A stretch of DNA of 64,000 nt from JACDBZ01 sp038233215 (GTDB lineage: Bacteria > Chloroflexota > Limnocylindria > QHBO01), in assembly GCA_038233215.1 (NCBI GenBank), contig JBBSML010000010.1:20652-84651 (forward strand). Direction: 5' to 3'. The notes under the pieces are model-generated. The model made no database searches, was not told the origin of the DNA, and worked only from the letters and a program-made list of their open reading frames with translations. The position numbers and the translations under genes are program-made. Position 1 is the stretch's first letter, and every line of letters begins with the position of its first letter. This document shows positions 1 to 7,467 of the stretch, piece after piece.

Positions 1-448
1 CGTAGTAGGCGTGGTAGCCAGGCTTGTCAGCATCGATGAACGCGAGGTCGAAGCTGGCGTCATCGAGGGTTTCCAAGGTTGCGGCCGCAGGTGCCAGGCG
101 CAACTCCACCTTCTCTTCGACGCCTGCATCGGCCCACGCGCGCCGTGCGATATCGGTCCATTCTCTGCTGACGTCACAGCACACCATTCGGCCGTCGGGC
201 GGCAGAGCGAGTGCCATGACGGTCGAGCTGTAGCCGGTGAACGTGCCGATCTCGAGGATGCGCTGCGCGCCGGTGGCCTGCACCAGGAGCGCCATGAATG
301 CGCCCTGATCCGGCCCGATCTGCATGTTCGATTCAGGCAGCTTCATCGTCGTTGCGCGCAGCGCCGCCAACACGGGATGCTCACGGACGCCGAGCCGATG
401 GACGTACTCGACCAGGTTGTCGGTCATTGTCAGGGTGCGGTTCGTCAT
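1..448 (-). CDS. Class I SAM-dependent O-methyltransferase (partial)
   Basis: The gene runs off the left window edge, so only about 149 N-terminal residues are present. Reading from ATG 448, it begins MTNRTLTMTDNLVEYVHRLG and contains an E-I-G-T-F-T-G-Y-S-S block (SAM-binding motif I) followed by an FIDADKPGYHAYY stretch near the break, which is the metal- and substrate-side motif of the family-3 O-methyltransferases (caffeoyl-CoA/catechol type). These are soluble, divalent-metal-dependent enzymes that methylate a hydroxyl of a small phenolic or polyketide substrate; the substrate cannot be told here. It follows the PIG-L deacetylase gene in the same direction but has its own TACCAT hexamer 8 bases before the ATG. 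Confidence 0.85.
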   Translation of the reverse strand, partial: MTNRTLTMTDNLVEYVHRLGVREHPVLAALRATTMKLPESNMQIGPDQGAFMALLVQATGAQRILEIGTFTGYSSTVMALALPPDGRMVCCDVSREWTDIARRAWADAGVEEKVELRLAPAAATLETLDDASFDLAFIDADKPGYHAYY

Positions 449-456
449 GGTCACCG

Positions 457-462
457 ATGGTA
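457..462 (-). promoter_or_regulatory. Leaderless -10 hexamer TACCAT for the O-methyltransferase
   Basis: TACCAT on the minus strand, 8 bases before ATG 448, with no Shine-Dalgarno in between. Confidence 0.45.
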
Positions 463-528
463 CGCCGTCCGGCGCGACCGCCGCGCCAACCCCCGCTGAG
501 GGGCGTCCGTCGCGGCGGAGCGGAGCGG

Positions 529-1461
529 CTACGCGCCGAGGAGCGAGGTGTCGCGGTGCGTGGAGGGAACGTCTGCGCCGTCCAGCCAGCGCAGTACGTA
601 GTACTCGGTGGCGATCGCCTGGTGGGCGAGGTCGTCGGGCAGGTCCAGCAGCCAGCCGAGGTCCTGACGTTGAGTCTTGTGGCAGTCCATGCTGCTTCGC
701 TTCGCTTCGACAAAGGCGGAGACGTCGATGCGGGTCGTGACATCGGCCTCGCTGCGGCCGAAGTCGAGCGCGTCGCTCTCCTCCGCCTCGATGGCGTCGC
801 TCACCTGCGATAGCGCGGCCGCATTCGTCGGGTTGAGCTCGCCGGCGGGCGGCGACACGACCCGGTCAAGATCCCACGGCAGAGCGATCCCTCGCTCCTG
901 CATGGCCGTCATCAGTTCGAACCAACGCTCCCGCACGAATGCAAGCTCGTAAAATCGCGCGACTGCCCACGGTTGATTCACCGATGCCTGGTACGCCTGG
1001 CGCGCAACGCGTGCCGCGTTGATGTGGTCGGGATGCCCGTAGTTGCCGTTTTCGTCGTAGCTCACGATCACGGACGGCCGAGCCATGCGCACGATCGCCA
1101 TCAACCGCTCAGTCGCGTCGTCGAGATCGGCCTGCCAGAAGCAATCCGGGTGAGCGTTGGCATCGGTCCCGATCATGCCGGAGTCGCGGTAGCCGAGCAC
1201 GTGATGGTGAATCGCACCGTGTCCCAGCGCCGAGACCGAGCAGTCGAGCTCAGATGCCCGGATCTCGGCGAGGCGAGGTCGCGCCTCCTCCGGGTCGAGG
1301 TTGGGATCGTGAACCTCGCCCTCGGCGCCATCGGTGCAGGTCACGAGATCGACGCGGACTCCCTCGGCGACAAGGCGCGCGATGGTGCCCCCGGTGCCCA
1401 TCGACTCGTCGTCGGGGTGCGCGTGGACGAAGAGAACGCCGCCGGTTACCTCAGCCTGCAT
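529..1461 (-). CDS. PIG-L family deacetylase, Mca/MshB-like
   Basis: A 310-residue zinc amide hydrolase. The N-terminus carries the family metal motif H-P-D-D-E (residues 15-19), followed by a CTDGAEGE loop; a central HPDH (about residue 143) supplies the third metal ligand. The length, the YRDSGM segment and the YELAFVRERW region resemble mycothiol S-conjugate amidase (Mca) and MshB, which cleave the GlcNAc-inositol amide in mycothiol chemistry. Whether this organism makes mycothiol cannot be judged from the window, so the substrate is open; related PIG-L enzymes deacetylate other GlcNAc conjugates. It is last in a minus-strand operon, and its ATG overlaps the stop codon of the broken patatin gene by 11 bases, so translation may be coupled. 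Confidence 0.85.
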   Translation of the reverse strand: MQAEVTGGVLFVHAHPDDESMGTGGTIARLVAEGVRVDLVTCTDGAEGEVHDPNLDPEEARPRLAEIRASELDCSVSALGHGAIHHHVLGYRDSGMIGTDANAHPDCFWQADLDDATERLMAIVRMARPSVIVSYDENGNYGHPDHINAARVARQAYQASVNQPWAVARFYELAFVRERWFELMTAMQERGIALPWDLDRVVSPPAGELNPTNAAALSQVSDAIEAEESDALDFGRSEADVTTRIDVSAFVEAKRSSMDCHKTQRQDLGWLLDLPDDLAHQAIATEYYVLRWLDGADVPSTHRDTSLLGA

Positions 1462-2136
1462 GGCGCAAAGCCTCTCTGCTGCTCAACGCGCCGATGGTAG
1501 CGAGTGCCAGCCGAGCATCGCGCTCCCCAATGGCGATGGCGTCCGATACGCGACCGAACTGGAGCGCATTCATACGGCCAAGGCGCGGCGCGATCAGGAG
1601 ATCCGGCGACAGATGCACGACCGGATCTGCCCAGCGCCCGGTCAGCAGCGCGAGGTAGCGACGCGCAGTCAGTCGATCCTGGACGGTGCCGACGCCCAGC
1701 CGAGCTGAGACAGCCCTTAGAAACGCGGCACCGGCACGGCTGGCCAGAAAGGACGGCTTCGGAATGTCAGCCAGGACACCGATGACTGGCAGCGCGGCAT
1801 CCCACGCCCGAGCGAGGGTGACCGGGATGCCCTCCCACGGACCCGCATCGCACCAGACGCCATGGGAATCGCGCCGCGGCGGGAAAAAGAAAGGCACGGC
1901 GATGCTCACCTCCAGGGCATCGACCAGACGTCCACGGGTGATCAGGCGCGGCGTCCCGGCAACAAGGTCATAGGTGGTGACGCCGAGCGGCATGGGAAGA
2001 TCCTCGATCCGCGGGTCACCGAGCTCTCGGGAGAGATGCTCGAGCACCGGCCATGGATCGCCACCCCGACGTGTGCCCATCCGCGGGCGCCGCCGCCTCC
2101 GAGGGCCAACGTAAAGCCGTTGCTGAAGGTGCTCAC
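1451..2136 (-). pseudogene. Patatin-like phospholipase, internal deletion plus frameshift
   Basis: The N-terminal part, from GTG 2136, reads GFTLALGGGGARGWAHVGV: the oxyanion-hole glycine motif of bacterial patatins (RssA/RssB family). Right after it the frame is lost. A different frame, entered near 2050, continues with EDLPMPLGVTTYDLVAGTP, the SIAVPFFFPP segment and a C-terminal helical region, which match the second half of a patatin. Only about 25 codons separate HVGV from the GVTTYDL segment, where family members have about 80, so the Gly-X-Ser-X-Gly nucleophile is missing. The D-G-G/A motif survives as CDAGPW. The copy cannot be a working lipase. It sits 9 bases after the DUF971 stop and overlaps the deacetylase start, so it remains embedded in the operon. 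An assembly error is possible. Confidence 0.8.
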
Positions 2137-2145
2137 GGCATCGGC

Positions 2146-2481
2146 TCAGGTCCCCGCCGCATGCTCCGCGCACTCGCACGATCCGCGCAGCTTCGTATAC
2201 GTGAAGAGTCCGGTGTCGTGGCCATCGGCCCAGATTGGGGCCAGCGCGTAGCGGCCGATCCAACGCAGCTCGTTCATGTGCGTCTGCTGCTCGTCGAAGA
2301 ACGTCTCGAGGGTGACGACGCCGGGCAGGCTTCCCTCACCGGCGCAGAGCGCGCACGGACACGCGCGCCGCAGAGCGAGCCACGACCATTCACCGAGATG
2401 ACCGTCATCCCATCGAATCCGCATGCGCCGCGCGGTCTCGTCGAGCTCGACGCCAACGGGGTTCACGATATCTGCGGGCAT
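2146..2481 (-). CDS. DUF971 (GBBH-like N-terminal) domain protein
   Basis: A 111-residue protein starting MPADIVNPVGVELDE. It has the DUF971 layout: an LRIRWDDGH-type strand, then a C-P-C-x-x-C cluster (RRACPCALCAGEG), and a C-terminal IGRYALAPIWADGHDTGLFTYTKL-like end with further cysteines (CEC). DUF971 also forms the N-terminal zinc-binding region of gamma-butyrobetaine hydroxylase and occurs beside ApbC/Mrp iron-sulfur carriers; the stand-alone form has no settled role. The ATG shares one base with the TGA of the upstream TolB-like gene (TGATG), so it is translationally coupled. A longer reading upstream would lie inside that gene and is not needed. Confidence 0.8.
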   Translation of the reverse strand: MPADIVNPVGVELDETARRMRIRWDDGHLGEWSWLALRRACPCALCAGEGSLPGVVTLETFFDEQQTHMNELRWIGRYALAPIWADGHDTGLFTYTKLRGSCECAEHAAGT

Positions 2482-4253
2482 CAGTCCCTCCAAAGAGTGT
2501 GCGAGCCGCGCCACTCGGCGCCGAATGCCGCTCCGGTCGCGGTCAGCTGCCGAGGATCCTCCTCGTTGAGGTCCCACAGGAACAGGTCCTGGAGTACGCC
2601 TGCACCCGCGTTCGACCGACTGGCGGTAAAGACCACGCGCTCGCCATCCGGGGCCCAGCGGATGTGGCTCACGCGCCCTTCGACCGTTGTCGTGACGAGC
2701 TCCTCGTCCGCCTCGTCGACGAGTGCGAGGGTACTCGATCCCTCTTCGAAGCGCGTCGTGATCCGGTTCTCGGCATCAGGTGCCCAGAGCGTGGGACGGT
2801 CATCCTCCTCGAGCTCGGTCACCGAACCGTCCTCAGGGTCAATGTCCCAGATTCCTGCGCCAAGCGCCCAGAAGCGGAGCATCCCTCCGTCCACCCAGTA
2901 CAGGCGCACGGCACCACCCTCATCGGTGAAGTGGGCCTCTGACAGTGCGTCCTCCTCGCCGATGTCCGGACGCTGGTATCTCGGCGCGGCGAGCGCCGTC
3001 TCGTTCCCGCTGTCAAAGTTGATCTCCAGGATCCTTGCCACGTCGTTCGCTCCATCCTGCGTCACGCGCACCGCGTACAGGGTCGATGCATCTGCGCCGA
3101 AGGTGATGGTGCTGATCCCATCGGCCATCCGGCGTTTCTCCTTCCCCGGCTCGATCGATACGAGCACATCGGCGAGCAGGCCGGCTCCGACAGTGCCGTC
3201 GGGCGACCATGCGTAGCGACGCACGTCGAGGCTGGGGTCCTGTGCCAGCACCAGTTGCGTGTCCTCGCCCTGGGTGAAGTCACGCCTGAGCAGGTAGATC
3301 GGCGCAAGCGCGGCGCTCCGGCCCTGGTAGACCATCTCGAGAGCCCCGTACACCGGGACGGGAACCGGCGTCGGTGTCGTCTCAAGGCTTGGGGTGACGG
3401 TCGGGCTGGGAGCCTCGGTCCGCGTCGGCACGGACGTGGGCGAAAGGGAATGCGATGGCGAAGGGGAGGGCGAAGTGTTGGCGACCATGTCCGCGCTCGG
3501 AAGAACGGTGAGGCCGGAGCCCGATGGCACGGCGCCGGTGCTTCCCAGCGAGGCGTCCCCCGCAAAGATGAGCGCCAGGAGCACGATGACCATACCGGCG
3601 AGCAACAGGATGATGCCGATGAGCCACGGGACCGCCTGCTCCGCCGTCGATGCCGGCTCGTCCGCGTCGGCATCGACGTCGGCCTGCTGGGCCAACGAAA
3701 CCCTGACCCGACCGACGGCCGGATCCAGGTCGGCCACCCGGTCCGGCGCGACCGCTTCAGGCGGCGACCACGACGCTGGCAGCACCTGGGTTGCCTCGCC
3801 GCGAACGGGCCATGCCGGCTCCGTGCTCCGCATCGGCTCCGTGTCAGGCTGGGCCTCCGGCTCGGACGGTCGGATTGCAGGATGTGCCCAGACATCATCC
3901 GGAGCCGCATCCTCCGGCGCGGAGGGAGTCCAGGCTGGCGCGGAGGGAGTCCAGGCTGGCGCGGACCATGGAGGATCGGCCGATGCGATTGCCGGCGATT
4001 CGTCGGTCCAGGACTCGGCCCACGGGTCGTTGACCTTGAGGGCTGCTTCGTCGGGGAGATAATCATCGAATGGGGTGTCGGCTGCGGGCCATGCCGCCCA
4101 TCCGGACGACGCGTCCGGATGCGGGTCAGGCCACGGATCATCGGCGGGCCAACCCTCGGTCTCCTGGCCCTCGGCGGACGGATCGGGACGGTCGTCACTC
4201 GACCAGCTGTCCTCTGGATCACGGGCCGGCGCCCGATCCTGTGGTCCGCTCAT
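2481..4253 (-). CDS. Membrane-anchored protein with extracytoplasmic TolB/WD40-like beta-propeller
   Basis: A 590-residue protein in three parts. Residues 1-200 are a disordered, acidic, Pro/Ser/Trp-rich cytoplasmic region. A single transmembrane segment follows at about residues 204-227 (LIGIILLLAGMVIVLLALIF). Next is a Ser/Thr/Pro linker, and from about residue 310 there is a C-terminal propeller with repeating YAWSPDGT, IRWAPDGERVVF and LFLWDLNEEDPRQL units typical of TolB-like blades. The function is unknown; such proteins are usually read as surface-exposed scaffolds or sensors. The start overlaps the EamA stop by 4 bases (ATGA), and DUF971 follows directly, so it is in the same operon. 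Confidence 0.75.
   Translation of the reverse strand: MSGPQDRAPARDPEDSWSSDDRPDPSAEGQETEGWPADDPWPDPHPDASSGWAAWPAADTPFDDYLPDEAALKVNDPWAESWTDESPAIASADPPWSAPAWTPSAPAWTPSAPEDAAPDDVWAHPAIRPSEPEAQPDTEPMRSTEPAWPVRGEATQVLPASWSPPEAVAPDRVADLDPAVGRVRVSLAQQADVDADADEPASTAEQAVPWLIGIILLLAGMVIVLLALIFAGDASLGSTGAVPSGSGLTVLPSADMVANTSPSPSPSHSLSPTSVPTRTEAPSPTVTPSLETTPTPVPVPVYGALEMVYQGRSAALAPIYLLRRDFTQGEDTQLVLAQDPSLDVRRYAWSPDGTVGAGLLADVLVSIEPGKEKRRMADGISTITFGADASTLYAVRVTQDGANDVARILEINFDSGNETALAAPRYQRPDIGEEDALSEAHFTDEGGAVRLYWVDGGMLRFWALGAGIWDIDPEDGSVTELEEDDRPTLWAPDAENRITTRFEEGSSTLALVDEADEELVTTTVEGRVSHIRWAPDGERVVFTASRSNAGAGVLQDLFLWDLNEEDPRQLTATGAAFGAEWRGSHTLWRD
3916..3957. repeat. 21-bp tandem repeat inside the TolB-like gene
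   Basis: Two exact copies of a 21-base unit, plus part of a third, encode a repeated A-W-T-P-S-A-P motif in the disordered cytoplasmic region. It is in frame, so copy number could vary without breaking the gene. Confidence 0.9.
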
Positions 4254-5173
4254 TCGCGAGCTCCGCTCGGTACTCGGCTTGCGGCCGCATCATACCGAAG
4301 CGTCACGACAATGATGCCCATCAGCACCAGCACGGTGCCGAGGATGAGGCGGACGTCCATCCGCTCGCCGAGAAGCAGCACACCGAGCGCCACCCCGACC
4401 ACGGGGAACATGAAGGTGACCATCGCGGCGACGGTGGCGCCCAGGTGCTCGATGAGAAAGAAGAAGCAGACATACGCGACGAATGACCCCAGGACACCCA
4501 GCCAGGCGACCGCCAGGATCGTATCGGGCTGCGTCGGGAGGATCACGCCGCCATCGGTGATCAGGGCGAGCACGGCGGTATCGAACGCCGCGAACACGAG
4601 GGTGCCTGCGGCGACCACGTACCGATGCGTCGAGCGGATCCGGTGCCGGGCATACGAAGCCCCGACCGCATAGCTGAGTGCGGCCAGCACCACGGCGCCC
4701 GCGCCGAGGAGCCCGGACGCATCGGCGCGCAAGTCAAGCTCACGACTGGCGAGGAGGACGGCGCCGAGAAATCCCAGCAGGAGACCGCCAACCCGAAGCG
4801 CGGTGACCGGCTCCACGCGCAGCGCAACGCCGGCGATGAGCAGGCTGAAGATGGGCGTCAGCGAATTGAGGACCGCCGCCGTGCCCGAATCCACGAACTG
4901 CTCGCCCCAGCTGATCAGGAAGATCGGGATCGCGGCGTTGACCGCCCCCAGCACGAAGAGCGGTAACCATTCGCGTGCTCGCCGCGGCATCGGCACCCGT
5001 ATATACGCGAGCAGCGCGAGCATGCCGACGGCACCCAGGCCCATGCGCAGAGCGACGAGACTGGCCGGTGGGATCTCTTCGACCGCGACCTTGATCCAGG
5101 CGAATGACGAGCCCCAGATCAATCCGAGCAGCACGAAGGCAACGGGCAGAAGCCAGCGGGGACGAACGGACAT
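4250..5173 (-). CDS. EamA/DMT family transporter
   Basis: A 307-residue integral membrane protein with two EamA repeats and ten predicted transmembrane segments, starting MSVRPRWLLPVAFVLLGLIW with the usual GSSFAWIK first-repeat signature. The second repeat starts near residue 155, and the C-terminus ends in a short basic tail. DMT proteins export metabolites such as amino acids or nucleotide-related compounds; the substrate cannot be assigned. It is the first gene of a five-gene minus-strand operon and has a TACCCT hexamer 7 bases before its ATG. Confidence 0.88.
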   Translation of the reverse strand: MSVRPRWLLPVAFVLLGLIWGSSFAWIKVAVEEIPPASLVALRMGLGAVGMLALLAYIRVPMPRRAREWLPLFVLGAVNAAIPIFLISWGEQFVDSGTAAVLNSLTPIFSLLIAGVALRVEPVTALRVGGLLLGFLGAVLLASRELDLRADASGLLGAGAVVLAALSYAVGASYARHRIRSTHRYVVAAGTLVFAAFDTAVLALITDGGVILPTQPDTILAVAWLGVLGSFVAYVCFFFLIEHLGATVAAMVTFMFPVVGVALGVLLLGERMDVRLILGTVLVLMGIIVVTLRYDAAASRVPSGARE

Positions 5174-5180
5174 CCCCCAA

Positions 5181-5186
5181 AGGGTA
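5181..5186 (-). promoter_or_regulatory. Leaderless -10 hexamer TACCCT for the EamA operon
   Basis: TACCCT lies 7 bases upstream of ATG 5173 and probably drives the run of genes down to 529. Confidence 0.5.
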
Positions 5187-5191
5187 GCCGA

Positions 5192-5395
5192 TCAGTCGGA
5201 AGCGGCCCACATGACGAGTCCGACCGTGAAGACGCCGAGAACGAGACCGACGAAGGCGGCCGTGCCCTCGGGTCCCTCACCGCCGACGGTGGGCGCCAGC
5301 CCGTCGATCACGCCGAGGCCGATGGCCATGTAGCCCAACCAGAGGACGGTGGCCACGGCCGCGATGATCCCGCGTTTGCTTCGATCTCGAACCAT
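5192..5395 (-). CDS. Small two-helix membrane protein
   Basis: A 67-residue protein with a basic N-terminus (MVRDRSKRG) and two hydrophobic helices (about residues 9-31 and 46-64) joined by a Gly/Pro/Glu loop. I do not recognise a family. A TAGGAT hexamer sits 10 bases before the ATG. It lies between the DtxR regulator and the EamA gene on the same strand, with 26 bases to the DtxR stop, so it may be expressed with either. Confidence 0.6.
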   Translation of the reverse strand: MVRDRSKRGIIAAVATVLWLGYMAIGLGVIDGLAPTVGGEGPEGTAAFVGLVLGVFTVGLVMWAASD

Positions 5396-5405
5396 GCTGC
5401 GCCGA

Positions 5406-5411
5406 ATCCTA
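5406..5411 (-). promoter_or_regulatory. Possible -10 hexamer TAGGAT for the 67-aa membrane protein
   Basis: TAGGAT, 10 bases before ATG 5395; the spacing is at the long end of the series in this window. Confidence 0.35.
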
Positions 5412-5421
5412 GCAGACCGAT

Positions 5422-6192
5422 TCAGGCGGTCGTGGCCAGCCGGGCGCGCTCAGGAACTCGGTGGAAAAGCGCCTGGTCGGCACGGCCCTCCAGCATGCGA
5501 AGCTTCGCCGCGGCGACGAGGCCGATCGTGACCTCGTGGCCATCCTGCGCGCCATCCGTGACCCGCCGAAGGGTCATGGTTCCGATGTGCGACGCGACAT
5601 CGGTGACCGCGAAGACGTGGCCGGGCCGCACGCCATTCTCCTGGAGGAAGGACAGGAGGCGGGCATCCTCCTCCGCCTCCTCGGTGACGCGAAGAATGGT
5701 CACATCAGATCCGGCGGCCGCCTCCGACAACGCCAGCCCGGCAGGCCTCTCCGGGGTGCGGCCGTCACGTGGAATGGGGTTCCCGTGCGGACAGGTCGGC
5801 GGTCGGCCCAGGAGCTCGTCGATGCGATCCGTCACGCGGTCGCTGAAGGCGTGCTGGAGCTGATGCGCCTCCTCGTCCGCCTCCGCCCACCCAAGGCCGA
5901 TGACCTCGGTCAGCAGCCACTCCGAAAGTGCATGCCGGCGGAAGGTGCGCTCCGCCGCCTCCCGGCCGCGATCGGTCAGGTTCAGCTGGCGGGTCTCGCC
6001 GTCAACGCCCAGCAGTCCCTCGCGGACGAGGCGGGTGACCATCTCGCTGACCGTCGCCGCGCTGACCCCCAACCGCTCGGACAGCCGAGCGGCGATCACC
6101 GGCTGACCCTCGCCACGCATGTACCGGATCGTCATGAGGTACTCGGCGGCGGCCTCGGTCGGCTCGACTCCCTCGGTTCCCTGCTGCGCCAT
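5422..6192 (-). CDS. DtxR/MntR family metal-dependent transcriptional regulator
   Basis: A 256-residue repressor. Residues 10-75 form the winged helix-turn-helix (EYLMTIRYMRGEG, then RLSERLGVSAATVSEMVTRL). Residues 75-145 form the metal-binding dimerisation domain (RHALSEWLLTEVIGLGWAEA, then EEAHQLQHAFSDRV). The C-terminal 80 residues form an SH3/FeoA-like domain. A CPHGNPIP motif follows the dimerisation domain, as in many iron-type family members. It would bind DNA when loaded with Fe(II) or Mn(II), but no metal transport gene is adjacent, so its targets are elsewhere or include itself. A TAGAAT hexamer 6 bases before the ATG fixes this start. Confidence 0.9.
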   Translation of the reverse strand: MAQQGTEGVEPTEAAAEYLMTIRYMRGEGQPVIAARLSERLGVSAATVSEMVTRLVREGLLGVDGETRQLNLTDRGREAAERTFRRHALSEWLLTEVIGLGWAEADEEAHQLQHAFSDRVTDRIDELLGRPPTCPHGNPIPRDGRTPERPAGLALSEAAAGSDVTILRVTEEAEEDARLLSFLQENGVRPGHVFAVTDVASHIGTMTLRRVTDGAQDGHEVTIGLVAAAKLRMLEGRADQALFHRVPERARLATTA

Positions 6193-6198
6193 CGCCCG

Positions 6199-6204
6199 AT
6201 TCTA
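6199..6204 (-). promoter_or_regulatory. Leaderless -10 hexamer TAGAAT for the DtxR gene
   Basis: TAGAAT, exactly 6 bases before ATG 6192. Confidence 0.55.
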
Positions 6205-6221
6205 GCCGCGCAGGAGGTTGC

Positions 6222-7391
6222 TCACGGCCGGCTGATCGTGATCTGTGACTCTGTATTAGCCGATGCGACGTAGGCGAGCGAGGCGTGGGTGACGTCGCCC
6301 ACGCTGAATGTGACCGAGCCGACGCTGCTCCTGGCCAGGTTGTCGCTGGTGACCAGGCACGTGCCCCCCGTCCCGGTTGTGCAGCTCTTCGACGAGCTCG
6401 GGGCGAATGACCCGCTGACGGTGGCGCCGGAGACGGCCCTCCCGGCGGCATCCACGACCGCGATGGTGACCGTGGCACGCCAGGTCTTGCGATTGACGTT
6501 GCTCGCGGTTCCCGACAGATCCGCCACGTGCATCGTCTCGCCGGGCGGCGGCGTGGTGGTCCACGAGTAACCCGCCGTCCAGCTGACGGATGCCAGCTTC
6601 GCCTGCCCCTGGACGGATGGATGGAAGTAGTCGCCCGAGACGTCACCGGTGGTCAGCTTCGTGTTGAAGGCGGCATTGCCGTCGAAGCGGCAGCGCGCGT
6701 GCGCGGCACACACCGATGCCAGCTGGGCGTTGTAGGCGATGTTGCGCTCTCTGACGGTCGCGCGTCGCTGCACGTCCGATTGCTGGGTCGAGGTGGGATT
6801 AGCGAGCAGCGACTGGCAGATATCGGCACTCGACCAGATGAAGCGTGCCCAATAGTTTCCCTTGAACAGGCTCCACAGCTGGTAGGCGTCGGGAATGCTG
6901 ACGACGTAGACGTTCGTATCGGGCGATGCGGTCTCGAGCGTTGCCATCGCACCCTCGAACTGCGCTCCGAAATCGGCGGCCGAGGTCATCTGATCGACCG
7001 TATCGGTGCACAGATCATTTCCGCCGATCAGCACGGTCAGGTAGTCGGGGGCATAGGTCGCGGCGTCCTGCATCTGGTCGGCCAGACCCGCGACCTTGGC
7101 GCCACTCACCGACCGGTTGTATGTCGTACCGCTGAGCTGAGCGCCGAGCGACAGGAGCCGCAGGTGGTGGCTGTTGACCGTGGAGCTCGTTCCCGTCGAC
7201 CACGAGTTCTGTGGGGCGTCCGCCCCGAGTGATCCAGCCGAGCTGGCGGCCTGGGTGATCGAATCGCCGACCGCGGCCATCGATCCCGGCAGGGGTATCG
7301 CCGTTTCGGCGCCTGCAGCTGCGGCTATCGGCAGGACGCTGAACAGCATCGTCGCGAAGGCGAGCGCAAGAGCGGGTGCGCGCCTGGTCAT
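6222..7391 (-). CDS. Secreted SGNH/GDSL-type esterase with C-terminal Ig-like domain
   Basis: A 389-residue protein. Residues 1-28 are a signal peptide (TRRAPALALAFATMLFSVLP, then AAAAGA). The SGNH hydrolase domain has block I GDSIT (residues 42-46), block III GGNDLC (about 123) and block V DYFHPS (about 260), so the catalytic Ser, Asp and His are all present. The last ~100 residues form a beta-rich domain with a Cys pair (SCTTGTGGTC) of the bacterial Ig-like type. It probably acts on esters or acyl groups outside the cell. I chose ATG 7391 because GGAGGG lies about 5 bases before it; a longer upstream reading would run into the acs gene. Confidence 0.85.
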   Translation of the reverse strand: MTRRAPALALAFATMLFSVLPIAAAAGAETAIPLPGSMAAVGDSITQAASSAGSLGADAPQNSWSTGTSSTVNSHHLRLLSLGAQLSGTTYNRSVSGAKVAGLADQMQDAATYAPDYLTVLIGGNDLCTDTVDQMTSAADFGAQFEGAMATLETASPDTNVYVVSIPDAYQLWSLFKGNYWARFIWSSADICQSLLANPTSTQQSDVQRRATVRERNIAYNAQLASVCAAHARCRFDGNAAFNTKLTTGDVSGDYFHPSVQGQAKLASVSWTAGYSWTTTPPPGETMHVADLSGTASNVNRKTWRATVTIAVVDAAGRAVSGATVSGSFAPSSSKSCTTGTGGTCLVTSDNLARSSVGSVTFSVGDVTHASLAYVASANTESQITISRP

Positions 7392-7467
7392 GATTCCCTC
7401 CGTGTCCACTCGGATCGGACAGCGGGACCAATGTACACCCCACCGCAAGAGCGATGGCCGGGCGTCG

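Noticed and set aside
2053..4222. Several 380-470-codon frames on both strands across the TolB-like gene
   Set aside because: High-GC shadows; only the 2481-4253 frame has a transmembrane helix, propeller blades and coupled starts.
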